The notes under the pieces were generated by a model. That model saw only the letters and a program-made list of their open reading frames with translations, had not been told where the DNA came from and searched no databases. A stretch of 64,000 nucleotides of DNA from a bacterium (GTDB taxonomy: Bacteria > Patescibacteriota > Microgenomatia > UBA1406 > GWC2-37-13). The translations under genes and the position numbers were made by a program. The stretch spans positions 124,001 to 188,000 of the forward strand of contig JAJYIQ010000001.1 in assembly GCA_021789995.1 (NCBI GenBank). Reading direction: 5' to 3'. Positions within the stretch are counted from its first letter, which is position 1, and every line of letters begins with the position of its first letter. Shown here in pieces: positions 18,625-26,865 of the stretch.

Positions 18625-19581
18625 ATGGGGGAAATACCAGGCAGGAAGCCGGAAACGGGAGAATTGCCTTTATCCGGCCGCATGATACTTGTTACCGCCG
18701 GCGTTTCGGGAATTGGATTAGAAATTTCGCGGCAGATTCTGTCGTTAGGAGGAATACCGATTGTTACCACTCACAGCGAAAAACACTACCGGGAAATACC
18801 CACACTGCTAGGCAATAGCGCCGTTCCGCTTTTTTTTGATGTCACCGAACCGAAACAAATTCAGGAAGGGTTAAATAAATTACCGGAAAAAAGAGTCGAT
18901 ATTACCGATACTATCCTCTGCCAGGCAGACGGTATCAAAGTGATGCCACTTCTTAGGGAAGTGAGAAATTTCAGTCATGAACACCCAAAAACACAGCTGG
19001 CAACACTTTCGCCAGACGAGAGAAAACCTTTCTATACCGGATTAAGAAAAAAAATTGCCGACACCCAAAAAGATGAAAAAACGGCGTTGGATGTCAACTA
19101 TTTTGGCTCCATTAATGTTCTTACTGGTATGATGAATCAGGAAGCATATCGCCCCCGGACATTTATTTACCTTTCCAGTTTGTTATCCAGCTTATACGGA
19201 AAAATTCCGACATCGGCTTTTTACGGGAATGTTGCCAAAAGCAAACATATGATGGAAACGCTCCTAAAATCCAACGGTGATATATTTGATGTTTTACAAA
19301 TCCATCCGGCAATTGTCAGCGCCAATCTTGTTCCCGATACCGGCACCGGTAGCTTTTTGAGGCTGGCCGCCAATTATTTTCCGGAAGAGGATCTACCCGA
19401 TCTGACCGATCTGCCTAAGACGCCCGATGTCGCTCACGAAATCATCCGCATATTGCTGGAGAATCCTGCGTCATGGAAAGGTGTACGAACAAGCTACGTT
19501 ATTTCGCCTCACGAAATTGTCAATAATCTGGATATGGTCGATCCGCATCGGTTGACGGAATTAACGAAAAATCCGTTTTAA
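18625..19581 (+). CDS. SDR-family protein with a displaced active-site motif
   Basis: Rossmann-type short-chain dehydrogenase relative. The nucleotide loop is VTAGVSGIGLEI and the post-strand DVNYFGSINVL and YLSSLLSSLYG segments fit the SDR core. The usual YxxxK is not present; the matching place reads FYGNVAKSK, so Lys is one residue later. At 318 residues it is longer than the ~250 norm, with an insert around 105-150. It lies 20 bp before a second, canonical SDR. Substrate unknown; weak or altered catalysis is possible. Confidence 0.75.
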   Translation: MGEIPGRKPETGELPLSGRMILVTAGVSGIGLEISRQILSLGGIPIVTTHSEKHYREIPTLLGNSAVPLFFDVTEPKQIQEGLNKLPEKRVDITDTILCQADGIKVMPLLREVRNFSHEHPKTQLATLSPDERKPFYTGLRKKIADTQKDEKTALDVNYFGSINVLTGMMNQEAYRPRTFIYLSSLLSSLYGKIPTSAFYGNVAKSKHMMETLLKSNGDIFDVLQIHPAIVSANLVPDTGTGSFLRLAANYFPEEDLPDLTDLPKTPDVAHEIIRILLENPASWKGVRTSYVISPHEIVNNLDMVDPHRLTELTKNPF

Positions 19582-19588
19582 TTTTAAA

Positions 19589-19594
19589 TATAAT
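19589..19594 (+). promoter_or_regulatory. leaderless-type -10 box
   Basis: TATAAT followed by 7 bases and then the ATG at 19602, so transcription would begin at or next to the start codon. Confidence 0.55.
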
Positions 19595-19601
19595 TAGCAT
19601 T

Positions 19602-20315
19602 ATGGATATCCGAAATAAAATCGCTATTATTACCGGCGCTTCATCGGGAATCGGATTGGCAACGGCCAGGCTTTTTTCCAAAAAAGGAGCCATGCTGGCT
19701 TTGGCGGCACGATCGTCATGTCCAAAACTACCGGATTCCATCATTATCAGGGCCGATATAACTAAACCGGCCGATATCCGACGGATTGTCAAACAAACTT
19801 TAAAACATTTCGGCCGGATCGATATCTTAATCAATAATGCCGGCCGCGGTTATGATTCTTTGGTTACGGAAATTGATTTCAAAAAATGGCAGTATATCAT
19901 TGACCTTGATCTTTTCGGACCGGTACGGACTATGCAGGCAGTTATCCCGGTTATGAAAAAACAGCGTGGCGGTGTTATTGTCAATATCAGTTCCGGTACG
20001 GCATTGATGGTCCTGCCTTCGATGTCGCCCTATTCTTCAATCAAAAGCGCTTTAAGCAAATTGTCGCAAACCGCCAGGGAGGAGTTGGCAAACGAAAAAA
20101 TTGCGGTCAGTGTCGTTTATCCGTATATAACAGCGACAAAATTCGAAAGGAATACACTCAAATCCGTCCGTAATACCGGTGAAGAAGAATGGGACAATAC
20201 TGGTATCCCGCCGCCTGATCCGCCGGAACACGTCGCCCGGATGATTTTGGAAGCGGTCGAAACTCGCATATCGGAAATTTTCGCCCACGATTGGATGGCG
20301 AAAAACCGGAGATGA
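19602..20315 (+). CDS. short-chain dehydrogenase/reductase
   Basis: Canonical classical SDR, 237 residues. It has the NAD(P) loop ITGASSGIGLA, LINNAGRGYD, the catalytic Ser in VNISSGTALM and SPYSSIKSAL (YxxxK). It is an oxidoreductase of unknown substrate. It lies after the other SDR but has its own -10 box. The stop overlaps the promoter region of the downstream tRNA-Gly. Confidence 0.92.
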   Translation: MDIRNKIAIITGASSGIGLATARLFSKKGAMLALAARSSCPKLPDSIIIRADITKPADIRRIVKQTLKHFGRIDILINNAGRGYDSLVTEIDFKKWQYIIDLDLFGPVRTMQAVIPVMKKQRGGVIVNISSGTALMVLPSMSPYSSIKSALSKLSQTAREELANEKIAVSVVYPYITATKFERNTLKSVRNTGEEEWDNTGIPPPDPPEHVARMILEAVETRISEIFAHDWMAKNRR

Positions 20316-20321
20316 TATAAT
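20316..20321 (+). promoter_or_regulatory. -10 box for tRNA-Gly
   Basis: TATAAT lies 9 bases before the first base of tRNA-Gly and directly follows the stop codon of the SDR gene. No clear -35. Confidence 0.5.
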
Positions 20322-20330
20322 AATTAAATT

Positions 20331-20402
20331 GCGGGCGTAGTTTACCGGTAAAATGTCTCCTTCCCAAGGAGAAGACAGTGGGTCCAATTCCCATCGCCCG
20401 CT
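20331..20402 (+). tRNA. tRNA-Gly (CCC) with C at position 55
   Basis: Acceptor GCGGGCG/CGCCCGC, anticodon stem TCTCC/GGAGA with loop TTCCCAA (anticodon CCC), discriminator T73. The T arm is GTGGG-TCCAATT-CCCAT, so the near-universal T55 is C. The D loop retains GG. CCA is not encoded. Its 3' end is 17 bp from the convergent DUF2341 gene. Confidence 0.93.
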
Positions 20403-20419
20403 CACTTCAGGATCCCATT

Positions 20420-22318
20420 TCACCAACATATAAACAGGAAGCATGTCTTCTGCGGCATTTTTTTAGGGACAGGTCTGACTGTAGGAACTGGAGTTACATC
20501 TGGTGTCTTTGGTTTCCCGCCATTTTCCCGTTTAACAATAGACGGTTTTTTATTAAGTACCGGTTGAGAAATCGGCCAAGTATTTGAATGGTAAGTAACG
20601 GCATATAAACCGAGATGCTTTGTAGTCGTTGCCAACGTATTATTTACCCAATCTACAGCGATTGGCGTCGTAAGCTCTGTCCATTTTCCGGTATCGCTAT
20701 TAAAGTATGAAATATTAAGGTTGCTTGGGTCCCGTCCGTTTAACCTTGCAGGATCGTAACCTAACTGAATAATAAAAGGTCTGTCGGTAGTAATAACCGG
20801 ATAACCGTTGAATGCGGATACCGCGGCAAATTGATAAATCTCGGAAACCGTATTTAATCCCTGCGACCACGGTAGCGGTATAGTAGTATTTTTTGGTTGG
20901 GGAACATCACTTTTACCCCCGGTGAGAATTAAATTCAAAGACTGGCTTAAATTATTTAAACTGGGTTGGCTTAATGATAAAGCCAAATCGTCATGGTTAA
21001 CATTATTAGTCATTAATACGCCTGTTTGCGGTGTTGAAATATTAGAAGAAATCAGTGCCGGTAGACCGACATAGTCCGGTCCTGCCATCACTTTTTTAGA
21101 CCAGCCTGTATGATTGTTAGGATCCGGTGAACCAGAACTATCATTTGAGTTGGACGGGCTATAATAGATTTCTTCCGTACCGAAAGTATTAAAATTACCG
21201 TTTTCGCTTTGGTACTGGGCAGCTATCCAGTTGGCAGAACGAGCGGTATTGGAGATTCTGGCCTCGTCCATTATTCCGTTAAAAGAACCGCCGATTGTCG
21301 GAGAACTAGGATCACCGTTCAGGGTATCACCGATCCTCAACGGCCGAGAACTATCGTAAATGGGGGTTGTCTGGGGTGCAGTGGTTTCAAGCTTCCCATC
21401 AAGATATATTTTAATATTTTTTTCATCGTAAGTCGCAACCATATCGTACCATTTTCCTGTTTGTAAAGCTGTTGTCCCGGTAATCCAAGTCTCAATCCCG
21501 GTCCCACCGGGTGTTACCGTCATAGTGACCGTATCGTTTGAATATTTACCAAACCAGAAAGATTCTTCAATACCGCTAGTACCGTTATTGCCTCCCCGCT
21601 GACTAAGCAGCGCCTCAAAGTGGCTGTTGGTTGCCGGATTAATTAATGAGTTGAATTTAACCCACGTTTCGACTGTGATTGAAGAAACATTGAGACTACT
21701 GCTATCGTTAACAAAAGCGTAATCGCTTGAACCGCTGCTATTGAAATTTTGCGCTCCGTCCAATGGGTCGGAACCGGTATAAATTGGATTAGACACACCG
21801 GCTTTGGTCGCATTATTAGCATTCGCGGTGGAATCGGCAAGCGTCGTCCCTGACGCTTCTTTCATATGCCAGACACCCGCATAACCATTGCTCCAAACAT
21901 CACTAATATTCTGCCCGTCGCTCGCTTTGGAATTACCGTAATACATATAAATAAAATCACTGGAAGAGGACGCACGTATCAAAGGAACTTTTACCCAGAT
22001 CCATGCCTGGGAGTTGGCAGAATCCCATTTCTCAATTTCATAGGAAAGCGCCTGCGAATCATTGGAGCCGATAAATCTGATATCTTCACCGTTTGATTTT
22101 GCTTTTAAAAAATTAAAATTAGAAGCATTCAATTTAACTAAAATTGGAATGTTAGTTAAATCCTCCTGTTGCAAACTATTATTAAATGTCACGGTTTTTC
22201 TGTATGCCCAATCGCTGTCCCACCAGGCGAAAGTTTGTTTAGGAAAGCAAATAATAAATAAACCCAGAAGAGTAACAGTAATGAAAATCTTTGATTTGAA
22301 ACTAAGTCCTCTATTCAC
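20420..22318 (-). CDS. secreted DUF2341-LamG surface protein
   Basis: Signal peptide ~1-31 (IFITVTLLGLFIICFPKQTFA). It is followed by a DUF2341 module (WWDSDWAYRKTVTFNN to YMYYGNSKASDG, ~32-130), a LamG/concanavalin-like module (~145-375: GVWHMKEASGTTLADST, DGKLETTAPQ, MDEARISNTARS) and a C-terminal beta region (~400-590) ending in a Pro/Thr-rich stretch. There is no anchor motif. The start is GTG at 22318, with TATAAT 6 bases upstream. It probably binds carbohydrate at the cell surface. Confidence 0.87.
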   Translation of the reverse strand: MNRGLSFKSKIFITVTLLGLFIICFPKQTFAWWDSDWAYRKTVTFNNSLQQEDLTNIPILVKLNASNFNFLKAKSNGEDIRFIGSNDSQALSYEIEKWDSANSQAWIWVKVPLIRASSSSDFIYMYYGNSKASDGQNISDVWSNGYAGVWHMKEASGTTLADSTANANNATKAGVSNPIYTGSDPLDGAQNFNSSGSSDYAFVNDSSSLNVSSITVETWVKFNSLINPATNSHFEALLSQRGGNNGTSGIEESFWFGKYSNDTVTMTVTPGGTGIETWITGTTALQTGKWYDMVATYDEKNIKIYLDGKLETTAPQTTPIYDSSRPLRIGDTLNGDPSSPTIGGSFNGIMDEARISNTARSANWIAAQYQSENGNFNTFGTEEIYYSPSNSNDSSGSPDPNNHTGWSKKVMAGPDYVGLPALISSNISTPQTGVLMTNNVNHDDLALSLSQPSLNNLSQSLNLILTGGKSDVPQPKNTTIPLPWSQGLNTVSEIYQFAAVSAFNGYPVITTDRPFIIQLGYDPARLNGRDPSNLNISYFNSDTGKWTELTTPIAVDWVNNTLATTTKHLGLYAVTYHSNTWPISQPVLNKKPSIVKRENGGKPKTPDVTPVPTVRPVPKKMPQKTCFLFICW

Positions 22319-22324
22319 AAATAT

Positions 22325-22330
22325 ATTATA
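22325..22330 (-). promoter_or_regulatory. leaderless-type -10 box before a GTG start
   Basis: Minus-strand TATAAT, 6 bases, then GTG at 22318. A second minus-strand TATAAT lies at 22343-22348. Confidence 0.6.
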
Positions 22331-22554
22331 ATTCTACAGCTAATTATAATACTCTTTAATAAAGCAGTTTGGATAGAAGTTCATTACCACTTCAGGAATT
22401 TTTAAGCAACCTCACCGAATTCTACTTTTTCTACGGTTACATTTTTCGTAACGGCAGTTTATCGGCTGACTATGTGTTATCAATCAAGAACACGTAAGAA
22501 TCCGATAAATCGGGTTACTAATCAAATTTTTTCTTTTTGATCATTCGGGATTCC

Positions 22555-22800
22555 TTATGCTCTTCTTAGCAATCGGCCAATCCAGATTAACACAATCGCG
22601 CCGATGACAGAAACGATAATGCTATATAAATTGAGGCCTGTTATTCCCGGTTGTCCGAAAAAATTCATGATTAGTCCGCCGATAATGGCGCCGACAATGC
22701 CAAAAACAATGTCCATCAGGGCTCCCTGATTGGTGCCGACGATCATTGAGGCGAGCCAGCCGGCGATGAGACCTAACAAAATCATTACCAGAATACTCAT
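22555..22800 (-). CDS. GlsB/YeaQ/YmgE family membrane protein (transglycosylase-associated)
   Basis: Three hydrophobic segments with the family's Gly-rich pattern (GLIAGWLASMIVG, VFGIVGAIIGGLIM, SVIGAIVLIWIGRLLRRA), 81 residues. I choose the ATG at 22800 because AAAGGGGTGAT lies just upstream as ribosome site; the longer GTG start would fall within that site. Function is unclear in the family, often stress-linked. Downstream (22498-22553) are short inverted repeats that may end its transcript. Confidence 0.88.
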   Translation of the reverse strand: MSILVMILLGLIAGWLASMIVGTNQGALMDIVFGIVGAIIGGLIMNFFGQPGITGLNLYSIIVSVIGAIVLIWIGRLLRRA

Positions 22801-22908
22801 AAATATCACCCCTTTCTGTTTTCCAATTTCTAATAGAATATAAGATACAGCGGGTTGTTAAAAACCGTACAGTAATGGCGTAAGAAGGGCGTAAGATTTA
22901 AGGAATTC

Positions 22909-23424
22909 TTAAGGTTTCCAGCCTTCGTAGGCGAAGTATTTGCCATCGACGACGACGCAAACATAAGGGGTATCTTTTTCCATGTTGGCGGCATGGCCCG
23001 GCGAATTAATCCACATATTAACGACGTTTTTATAATTATCTGTTTCTGCCAGATTTTCCGTAACCTCATGATAGCCGGGATAAGGCAGTGTACGATTGTT
23101 GATTCGGCTCGTAAACCCGTCATGGCTGAAATTACCGGCGATTTCGGCCGCGCGTACGGCGGCAAAAGCACAGGTGTACCCGTCGGGCTGTACCGCCGGC
23201 AAACCTTTTGCGCGGCGGTATTCGTTTATCCCTGACAGGATTGCGACCTGCTCGGAAGTCCCCTTATTGATAACGGCGGTAGGCACGGCAGACGGCACAG
23301 GCAGCTGCGGAATTGTTTTAGCAATTACCGTTTTGGAAATTGTCGAACTGTAATATAACGGCTGCAGATTGGCAACCGGAATAAGAAACGTTATAAATAA
23401 AATAACGGCCAGTTTTTTTCTCAT
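22909..23424 (-). CDS. secreted CAP-domain (SCP/PR1-like) protein
   Basis: Signal peptide about 1-22 (LAVILFITFLIPVANL), then a CAP domain: INEYRRAKGLPAV, FSHDGFTSR, ENLAETDNYKNVVNMW and INSPGHAANM, with the His and Glu positions of the CAP cleft kept. It is 171 residues long. Bacterial CAP proteins are secreted and mostly uncharacterised. A TATCAT box lies 6 bases before the ATG. Confidence 0.92.
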   Translation of the reverse strand: MRKKLAVILFITFLIPVANLQPLYYSSTISKTVIAKTIPQLPVPSAVPTAVINKGTSEQVAILSGINEYRRAKGLPAVQPDGYTCAFAAVRAAEIAGNFSHDGFTSRINNRTLPYPGYHEVTENLAETDNYKNVVNMWINSPGHAANMEKDTPYVCVVVDGKYFAYEGWKP

Positions 23425-23430
23425 AACCTT

Positions 23431-23436
23431 ATGATA
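23431..23436 (-). promoter_or_regulatory. possible leaderless -10 box
   Basis: Minus-strand TATCAT, 6 bases, then the ATG of the CAP gene at 23424. Confidence 0.4.
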
Positions 23437-23510
23437 AAAGCCGGTAACAAGTCGGTCAAGCGGCCTGAACCGTTAACAAGGCTAAAAAATCCCCATATTC
23501 TTACATTTGC

Positions 23511-23516
23511 TATAAT
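23511..23516 (+). promoter_or_regulatory. leaderless-type -10 box
   Basis: TATAAT, 6 bases, then ATG at 23523. No convincing -35. Confidence 0.6.
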
Positions 23517-23522
23517 AAAATC

Positions 23523-24137
23523 ATGCAGTTTGTCATTTTCCACGGTGCCTTCGGAAATAAAAATGGTAATTGGTTTCCTTGGTTGAAAAATAAATTAATC
23601 GAATTAAAACAGGAGGTCATTCTCGAGCAATTTCCTATCGAGAATTGGGATAAAGTACTCAAAACGGGTAAAAATTACCAAGTAAAAAACCAAACTTTGG
23701 CTAATTGGCTGCGCTTTTTCGAAAAAAACATTTTGCCGAAAATCAAGAAAAACGGCCGTTTATGCTTTATCGGCCATTCCCTCTCACCGGTATTTATTCT
23801 TCACCTGGTCGATAAATTCAATCTGCAGCTTGATTCGGCCATTTTCGTTGAACCTTTTATGGAAGCCTTGAAGCTGGATAATGTCTGGATGTTCGATCTT
23901 GTCAATGCCAGCTTTTACAAAACAGGTTTTGATTTTAAGAAATTAAAAAGACATATTCCCAAGTCTTACGTCGTATATTCGGATAATGACGAGTATGTGC
24001 CGATAAAATTGCCGCTAACATTCGCTGAAAAAATGGGCAGTGAAAAAATACTGGTCAAGGATGGCCGCCACCTGGGCGAAAACTTCCCCGAATTCCCCCT
24101 CGTACTCGATCTCTGCCTATTGCGAATAAAATTATGA
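23523..24137 (+). CDS. RBBP9/YdeN-type small alpha/beta hydrolase
   Basis: A 204-residue serine hydrolase fold: FHGAFGNKNGNWFPWL at the N-terminus, nucleophile elbow GHSLS, acid in YSDNDEYVP and His in GRHLGENF. The pattern fits the RBBP9/YdeN family, whose substrates are largely unknown. There is no signal peptide, so it is cytosolic. Confidence 0.85.
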   Translation: MQFVIFHGAFGNKNGNWFPWLKNKLIELKQEVILEQFPIENWDKVLKTGKNYQVKNQTLANWLRFFEKNILPKIKKNGRLCFIGHSLSPVFILHLVDKFNLQLDSAIFVEPFMEALKLDNVWMFDLVNASFYKTGFDFKKLKRHIPKSYVVYSDNDEYVPIKLPLTFAEKMGSEKILVKDGRHLGENFPEFPLVLDLCLLRIKL

Positions 24138-24176
24138 ATTAGTGTTATAATAATTTCAATCAAGTGCCGATGTAGC

Positions 24177-24196
24177 CCTGCCTGCCGGCAGGCAGG
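24177..24196. repeat. 20-bp perfect GC-rich palindrome
   Basis: A perfect inverted repeat centred on CTGCCGGCAG, in the short gap before tRNA-Thr. I see no second copy in the window. It could form a small hairpin or be a dispersed palindrome. Confidence 0.75.
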
Positions 24197-24218
24197 TCAG
24201 CTGGCAATAATTGTTTCA

Positions 24219-24293
24219 GCCGACTTAGCTCAATGGTAGAGCAACGGTATCGTAAACCGTAGGTTATCGGTTCAAGTCCGATAGTCGGCTCCA
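24219..24293 (+). tRNA. tRNA-Thr (CGT) with encoded CCA
   Basis: Acceptor GCCGACT/AGTCGGC, anticodon stem ACGGT/ACCGT with loop ATCGTAA (anticodon CGT), T arm ATCGG-TTCAAGT-CCGAT, discriminator T, and CCA encoded at 24291-24293. It is the only CCA-encoding tRNA of the four here. One base later an ATG opens the next gene. Confidence 0.96.
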
Positions 24294-24294
24294 T

Positions 24295-25002
24295 ATGTCG
24301 CGACTGGAACGGCATCAGAAAAATCAATTGACGGCAAAAATTGTCGTATTTTCGGTGATTTTATTGATTGTCGTTTATTTCGTTCTCACCATCGGGTTCA
24401 AACTCCTTTTCAGCATGTCGCTATTCATTGCCGGAATGACCAACAAAACCGGCAGCGTTCCCCTGACAAAGACAAGTGATATTGTCGGCAGTGTTGATGT
24501 CAATTCGATTCCCGTCGCCACCAATTCGGCGACAATCACTGTTGGTGGCTCGGTCATGAACCTCAATAAAATCGAATTTTATATCAACGACGTAAAAGTG
24601 AAGAGTGTCACTCTTGACGCCTCCGACAGCTTCAACGAAGATATCGGCAATCTTCAAAAAGGCGATAACAGCGTTTATGTCAAAGCTTTCTCGTCGGACG
24701 GACAACTGCAGAAACACTCAAAAACTTTTGATGTCTTTTATAAACCGGACAAACCAAAACTCGACATCTCCCAGCCGGCCGATAAAACCAAAACCGACAA
24801 TCCGGATATCGTCGTTCATGGCACGACCGACAAGGAAACTTTTGTCAAGATAAACGATTCACCGGCGGTCGTCGATGCTAACGGCACTTTCGATATGGAT
24901 ATCCAGCTGAAAGAAGGCGACAATCCGATTACCGTCACGGCGACCGATGACGCCGGAAATACGGAGACTAAGACGCTAACGGTCACCTACCAGAAGGATT
25001 AA
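24295..25002 (+). CDS. membrane-anchored protein with Ig-like domains
   Basis: One membrane helix (about 15-40, KIVVFSVILLIVVYFVLTIGF), then two beta-sandwich modules of bacterial Ig-like type (~60-150 and ~155-235), the second with KLDISQPADKTKTDNPDIVV and GDNPITVTATDDAGNTETK. It is 235 residues long. The ATG comes one base after the tRNA-Thr CCA, with no room for a ribosome site. Its message would be leaderless once the tRNA is cut away. A later start at 24415 (MSLFIAGM) would remove the helix and is less likely. The 3' end overlaps the convergent O-antigen ligase gene by 27 bp. Confidence 0.82.
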   Translation: MSRLERHQKNQLTAKIVVFSVILLIVVYFVLTIGFKLLFSMSLFIAGMTNKTGSVPLTKTSDIVGSVDVNSIPVATNSATITVGGSVMNLNKIEFYINDVKVKSVTLDASDSFNEDIGNLQKGDNSVYVKAFSSDGQLQKHSKTFDVFYKPDKPKLDISQPADKTKTDNPDIVVHGTTDKETFVKINDSPAVVDANGTFDMDIQLKEGDNPITVTATDDAGNTETKTLTVTYQKD

Positions 25003-26040
25003 CCCCAGCAAAAACATAATAAACGGGTGAAGTAAAATATTATCCGTAAACGACATCAATACCAGAAAGACAACATACAAAGCGGCCTGTTTATTGAACA
25101 GCAATAAACGATACAATATTGCCCCGAATAATGCCAGACCGATAATCCCTCCGGTAACCAGAATGATGAGAAAACTGCTGCTATAACCGGAGCTGGCATG
25201 GCCCTGGCCGCGCTTAATATGGTTGTAACCGATACCGATCAATGGATTCTTTGTCCAAACGCTTATTGCTTCATGATAATCGGCAAGCCGTGATTCAATG
25301 GAAAAAACGCGTGTTAGACCGACACCCCGGCCGAAATTGGTCGGGATAAATATCAGTATGGTTAAAAAAATAAAAACACCGGTAATAAACAATTTTAGCT
25401 GCCGGCGGGAAAAAAAATAGTAAAACATCGTAACGAATAATACGATGTATGCACTCCGGGAGTAAGTTAAAATGATAAATACCAAATAGATCACGATCGT
25501 GATCAAATTGGTATTAATAATTAATAAATATAAAAATATTAAACCGTATACGGCCGCCGCCACCGACGTATCGAAAAAGACACCAAATAACCGGTGGTAA
25601 TGCGGATCCCAACCAAGGTAGATCAGATTACGCAGGTTCGGGTATAAAAAAAATTGGACCAGCGAACTGGTTACCGTCAACCAGATAAAAACGAATAGGT
25701 GCTTCTTTGTAATGTGCCGATAAATATAAACGAAAAATAACCAATAAAATAACAGTCGCCCCCAGTAAAGGAAGCCGACCAAATTTCTTTGCCAGCCGTA
25801 CTGCGGTATGTTAATCAAAAATGATAACAACAGATAACCGAGAAAAAAATACACCAGGCGGATTTTATTCCATGATAAGGATAACGGCTTGAATCGGTAC
25901 TTAAAGAATGAAACTGCCAAGACAATGGCCATTGACAATTCATATAAATAAAAATTTACCTGTTGGTTATGAATAGATATTCTTCCCAGTTGTCCAAAAG
26001 AAAATAACAAAATGGTTAAATAGAGTAGTGCGTTTAACAT
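24976..26040 (-). CDS. O-antigen ligase/polymerase-like membrane protein
   Basis: Polytopic protein of 354 residues with about ten hydrophobic helices. The Wzy_C/WaaL-type region is ESRLADYHEAISVWTKNPLIGIGYNH, followed by a periplasm-facing loop and GGIIGLALFGAILYR. It probably joins or polymerises surface glycan units. It stands at the downstream end of a glycosyltransferase row on the minus strand. Confidence 0.85.
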   Translation of the reverse strand: MLNALLYLTILLFSFGQLGRISIHNQQVNFYLYELSMAIVLAVSFFKYRFKPLSLSWNKIRLVYFFLGYLLLSFLINIPQYGWQRNLVGFLYWGRLLFYWLFFVYIYRHITKKHLFVFIWLTVTSSLVQFFLYPNLRNLIYLGWDPHYHRLFGVFFDTSVAAAVYGLIFLYLLIINTNLITIVIYLVFIILTYSRSAYIVLFVTMFYYFFSRRQLKLFITGVFIFLTILIFIPTNFGRGVGLTRVFSIESRLADYHEAISVWTKNPLIGIGYNHIKRGQGHASSGYSSSFLIILVTGGIIGLALFGAILYRLLLFNKQAALYVVFLVLMSFTDNILLHPFIMFLLGLILLVGDR

Positions 26041-26058
26041 AGAATTCGTGAAAATCCG

Positions 26059-26862
26059 CTATTTATTCGTGGCAATTCTGTTCAGCTGATACAATTTGGC
26101 GCGCACGAGGAATGAATGGAAGCTCATAAAAAAGCAGTAGGCAAAACCGGCCGGCCCGTCCAAAAATCCGCCGTACAGGAAATAATTCAGCTTAAATTTG
26201 ATTAGCGGATAAAAAATAATTTGGAAAAGATTGGCGGTTTTACCCTGATCATATAATTCTTCGGCACGAATTGAACTATAAGTATTCACCGAATTAATAA
26301 AATCCTTAACCGTTGGATGAGGATAATGATTTAGATAGCCGTCAAGTGTTCCGATTGCTGTCGCCGTATAAAACACTTCGTGGACATCACCTAAAAATAT
26401 CCCGCTGCCTTTTTTCACCAGGCGAACAATCCCCTTGTTCCTGGTTTTGGCCGTTTCTCCATGCCTCAACTCTTTCCCCCACCAGAAATCCCGGCGCTTG
26501 ATGTAAAATGCGTTGAATGCTCGGTCCGATCGATGATCCGCCCCTACCGCGCGGATGATGTTATTTTTTAATTCATCGGTTATTCGTTCGTCCGCGTCGG
26601 CAAACAATATCCACTCCCCGGTTGCCTCCTTCATGCCGAAATTCCGCTGTGCCGCAAAATCCCCTTTCAGCTCTCTCTCGATGATTTTAATTTTTAGCTT
26701 GAAATTTTGCCTTTTAACTTTCAGTTTTTGAATTTCCTCCAGGGTCCGGTCGATGGAATGATCATCGATAACAATAATTTCCGTGCAGAATTCCAGCGAT
26801 TCAATGCAACCGATTATGTTTTTTTCCTCGTTTTTTGTCAGAATAACTGCCGATATATTCAT
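26059..26862 (-). CDS. family-2 glycosyltransferase (WaaE/KdtX-like)
   Basis: GT-A fold enzyme of 267 residues. It shows AVILTKNEEKNI, VIDDHSIDRT, the metal motif ADADERI and RRDFWWGKELRHG, like the LPS-core heptose/glucose transferases. Residues ~42-60 (KLKVKRQNFKLKIK) are an insert coded by a short-period repeat between the DDxSxDxT helix and the next strand. It is packed 3 bp after the neighbouring glycosyltransferase in the same unit. Confidence 0.9.
   Translation of the reverse strand: MNISAVILTKNEEKNIIGCIESLEFCTEIIVIDDHSIDRTLEEIQKLKVKRQNFKLKIKIIERELKGDFAAQRNFGMKEATGEWILFADADERITDELKNNIIRAVGADHRSDRAFNAFYIKRRDFWWGKELRHGETAKTRNKGIVRLVKKGSGIFLGDVHEVFYTATAIGTLDGYLNHYPHPTVKDFINSVNTYSSIRAEELYDQGKTANLFQIIFYPLIKFKLNYFLYGGFLDGPAGFAYCFFMSFHSFLVRAKLYQLNRIATNK
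26683..26737. repeat. short-period repeat inside a GT2 gene
   Basis: Units such as TTTTAACTTTCAGTTTTTGAA and TTAGCTTGAAATTTTG code for EIQKLKVKRQNFKLKIKI after the DDHSIDRT motif. The GT2 gene at 30750-31538 has a similar repeat at the equivalent protein position. Confidence 0.65.
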
Positions 26863-26865
26863 TGA

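Noticed and set aside
22319-22554. Structured RNA or small gene in the 236-bp gap before the GlsB-like gene
   Set aside because: It holds a few short inverted repeats (22498-22553) and extra TATAAT boxes, but no consistent fold or coding frame.
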